From a virus, in IMG/VR virus record IMGVR_UViG_3300025117_000028, positions 62,001 through 126,000 of that record: DNA of 64,000 nt, one strand, 5' to 3'. A program made the translations under genes and the position numbers. Below the pieces are notes generated by a model. The model made no database searches. It saw only the letters and a list, made by a program, of their open reading frames with translations, and had not been told where the DNA came from. Shown piece after piece: positions 62,495 through 64,000 of the stretch (the stretch's first letter is position 1; each line of letters starts with the position of its first letter).

Positions 62495-63177
62495 TAGATA
62501 ACTCCATCTATGTTATTGTTACGCAACCATACACGAAGATTTCCAATGCTATTTAAAGCATTATTTGGGAAAATTTTTCCACATAATGTTTGAGCTAATT
62601 CTTTTTGACCGTAATTTTGGTATTCGGCTATCACTGGTTTTTGATATAAATCATCATTAAATGTAGAAGATAGAAAATTATTAATAATTCCGATAGCACT
62701 TTCAATTCCATTTAAAACATGCTCAGTTGATCCCCAGCAAATTTTTCCATCATTATATGTATTACCATATGGCCAATGGTAGATTTCGGTACTTTGAGTC
62801 AGGGCATAATGTTTTAAACATATACAATAAGTATATGTGCTTGAACCAGCTTTAACAAATACAAATAAGGTGATAGGGATAGGAACATTATCAATTGCCT
62901 CAACAGCTGCACCTGTTCTTTTGTTATGGTAATTATAAGTTAATAAACTTGCTGGGTATGTAAATAAAAGAATTTCTTTATTGAGATTTCTGGTGTAATA
63001 AGAAATACCAAAACTATGAAAAGGGCCTAATTTAACTTCTTGTTTATCAACGAAGAAATTAGCAATTAAATGATCTGGAATTGTTTTATATATAATTTCA
63101 TTAGAGGCAGAAATAAATTTTGCATTAACTTCGCTTGAATTTTCTTCTAAAGTTAATATTAATTTTGAGTTATTCAT
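62494..63177 (-). CDS. PRTRC protein B-like / prokaryotic E2-like candidate
   Basis: 227 aa. YHWPYGNTYNDGKICWGS at 133-150 resembles the conserved centre of PRTRC system protein B, a family described as prokaryotic E2-like, with Cys147 as a possible thioester residue. AGAGGAAAG precedes the ATG. It overlaps the JAMM gene start by one base. The family match is from memory of the pattern, so moderate. Confidence 0.55.
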   Translation of the reverse strand: MNNSKLILTLEENSSEVNAKFISASNEIIYKTIPDHLIANFFVDKQEVKLGPFHSFGISYYTRNLNKEILLFTYPASLLTYNYHNKRTGAAVEAIDNVPIPITLFVFVKAGSSTYTYCICLKHYALTQSTEIYHWPYGNTYNDGKICWGSTEHVLNGIESAIGIINNFLSSTFNDDLYQKPVIAEYQNYGQKELAQTLCGKIFPNNALNSIGNLRVWLRNNNIDGVI

Positions 63178-63186
63178 TCTTTCCTC

Positions 63187-63966
63187 TTAAAGCCCATAAG
63201 TGATTACGTTGTTAATGTCTGTTACGAGAACGTTTGGAGGGGCAAATAAATTGCCGTCTATATAAAGAACTGAATTTTTATTTATGGCTTCTAATAAAAT
63301 TTTTAGATAAAGCGGTTGAGTTGTATCAATTTTGTTAATGTTATAACAAGTTCTATCAATCTCTAAAATATGAGTTAGTTTATTTGGTTGCCATACGTTA
63401 AACTCATAAACAATATTTTTAAATGTTGCTTTGATCTTTTTTGCTGTACTTCGTTGCAAATTATTACTACAAGATATTAAATAATTAAATACTTGTTCTG
63501 TTACGTCTATAGAAAGAGAATTCAACAATTGATTATTTATAATTTTATAACCTAAAGCTATATTAGGATTTTTTGTTGTTAATTTATTTTTAATATTCAT
63601 CAGAACATTAAAATCTTGTAGTATATTAATATTTTGATTTTCGTTTATTAAACAATAATCATAAATATTAAATAATTGTTCTGTAGTTGCACAATCAAAT
63701 AGGGCATGTGAACTTATCATAAAATTTGTAGACGTTAAATGAATTTGATTAACAGTAGGATTCGTTTTAAGGGCTTCTAAAATAGTTTCAGTCTTTTTAA
63801 GTAAATTGAGAAGTCCTCGTTTATTGCAATTTTCCATTCCTGGAATCGTTATTCGCATTCTTTCAATTCTTTTTTTATCTTCTGGAGTTAATGAAGTTAA
63901 AAATTTAGCAAAATTTTCTAAGATATTGTAAAACCCAATTACATCTTCTATCTCTATGGTATTCAT
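63187..63966 (-). CDS. hypothetical protein of the PRTRC-like cassette, 259 aa
   Basis: Rich in Asn, Ile and Leu, mostly helical, no motif recognised. ATG 63966 overlaps an upstream stop and GGAGAC precedes it. By position it could be the counterpart of another PRTRC component (such as F), but no sequence evidence supports this. Confidence 0.5.
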   Translation of the reverse strand: MNTIEIEDVIGFYNILENFAKFLTSLTPEDKKRIERMRITIPGMENCNKRGLLNLLKKTETILEALKTNPTVNQIHLTSTNFMISSHALFDCATTEQLFNIYDYCLINENQNINILQDFNVLMNIKNKLTTKNPNIALGYKIINNQLLNSLSIDVTEQVFNYLISCSNNLQRSTAKKIKATFKNIVYEFNVWQPNKLTHILEIDRTCYNINKIDTTQPLYLKILLEAINKNSVLYIDGNLFAPPNVLVTDINNVITYGL

Positions 63967-64000
63967 ACGAAGTCTCCATTAGTAGAAACAGAAGAAATTT
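63963..64000 (-). CDS. C-terminal end of an upstream gene (partial)
   Basis: The minus frame entering from the right edge ends ISSVSTNGDFV and TGA at 63963-63965, overlapping the next ATG. If the cassette is a full PRTRC-like system, further components would lie here and beyond. Too short to identify. Confidence 0.35.
   Translation of the reverse strand, partial: ISSVSTNGDFV

Overview
This window is AT-rich and almost gap-free. Genes overlap by a few bases (ATGA and TAATG junctions), and there are many small ORFs of unknown function. Tail, lysis, replication and nucleotide genes lie together. This is what a large tailed phage (jumbo-phage scale) looks like; a phage-derived element cannot be excluded. 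I found no tRNA, rRNA, CRISPR array or insertion sequence. The host cannot be named from the sequence.

Layout. Bases 1-8.4 kb (+): two paralogous fibre-like proteins, a long repetitive fibre-like protein, a transglutaminase-like protein, an actin-fold ATPase and small membrane proteins. Bases 8.4-16.1 kb (+): Cas4-like nuclease, primase-helicase, a second Cys-cluster protein, two further PD-(D/E)XK-like nucleases, an amidase endolysin and PIN-PhoH. The strands converge near 16.1 kb; from there to 64 kb nearly everything is on the minus strand. Bases 16-19 kb hold small unknown genes. Bases 19-31 kb hold a DUF115/MAF-like protein, PurB, PurA, a GMP-reductase-like enzyme, a double-length ThyX, Hsp20 and a phosphoesterase. 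Bases 31-48 kb hold DnaE, an SF2 helicase, a GGQ release-factor-like protein, class II ribonucleotide reductase, dUTPase, a nucleotidyltransferase, family-4 UDG and RecA. Bases 48-57 kb hold small genes, a SpoVG-like protein, SpoVR and DUF444. Bases 57-64 kb hold PrkA, a reverse transcriptase with a structured RNA locus, and a ThiF/JAMM/PRTRC-B-like ubiquitin-type cassette.

How the genes work together. GMP reductase, PurA and PurB would convert GMP to AMP. With RNR, ThyX and dUTPase they form a nucleotide-supply programme suited to an AT-rich genome. DnaE, primase-helicase, RecA, SF2 helicase, UDG and several nucleases form a largely host-independent replication and repair set.

The most unusual parts are: (i) the E1-like/JAMM/PRTRC-B-like cassette at 60.7-64 kb; (ii) the short non-DGR reverse transcriptase behind a roughly 300-base region packed with perfect inverted repeats; (iii) about eleven scattered DUF1566/Lcl-type genes, several with conserved ends around a hypervariable, NNC-codon-rich core, one frameshifted and one with an in-frame stop; (iv) a complete PrkA-DUF444-SpoVR set next to the reverse transcriptase.
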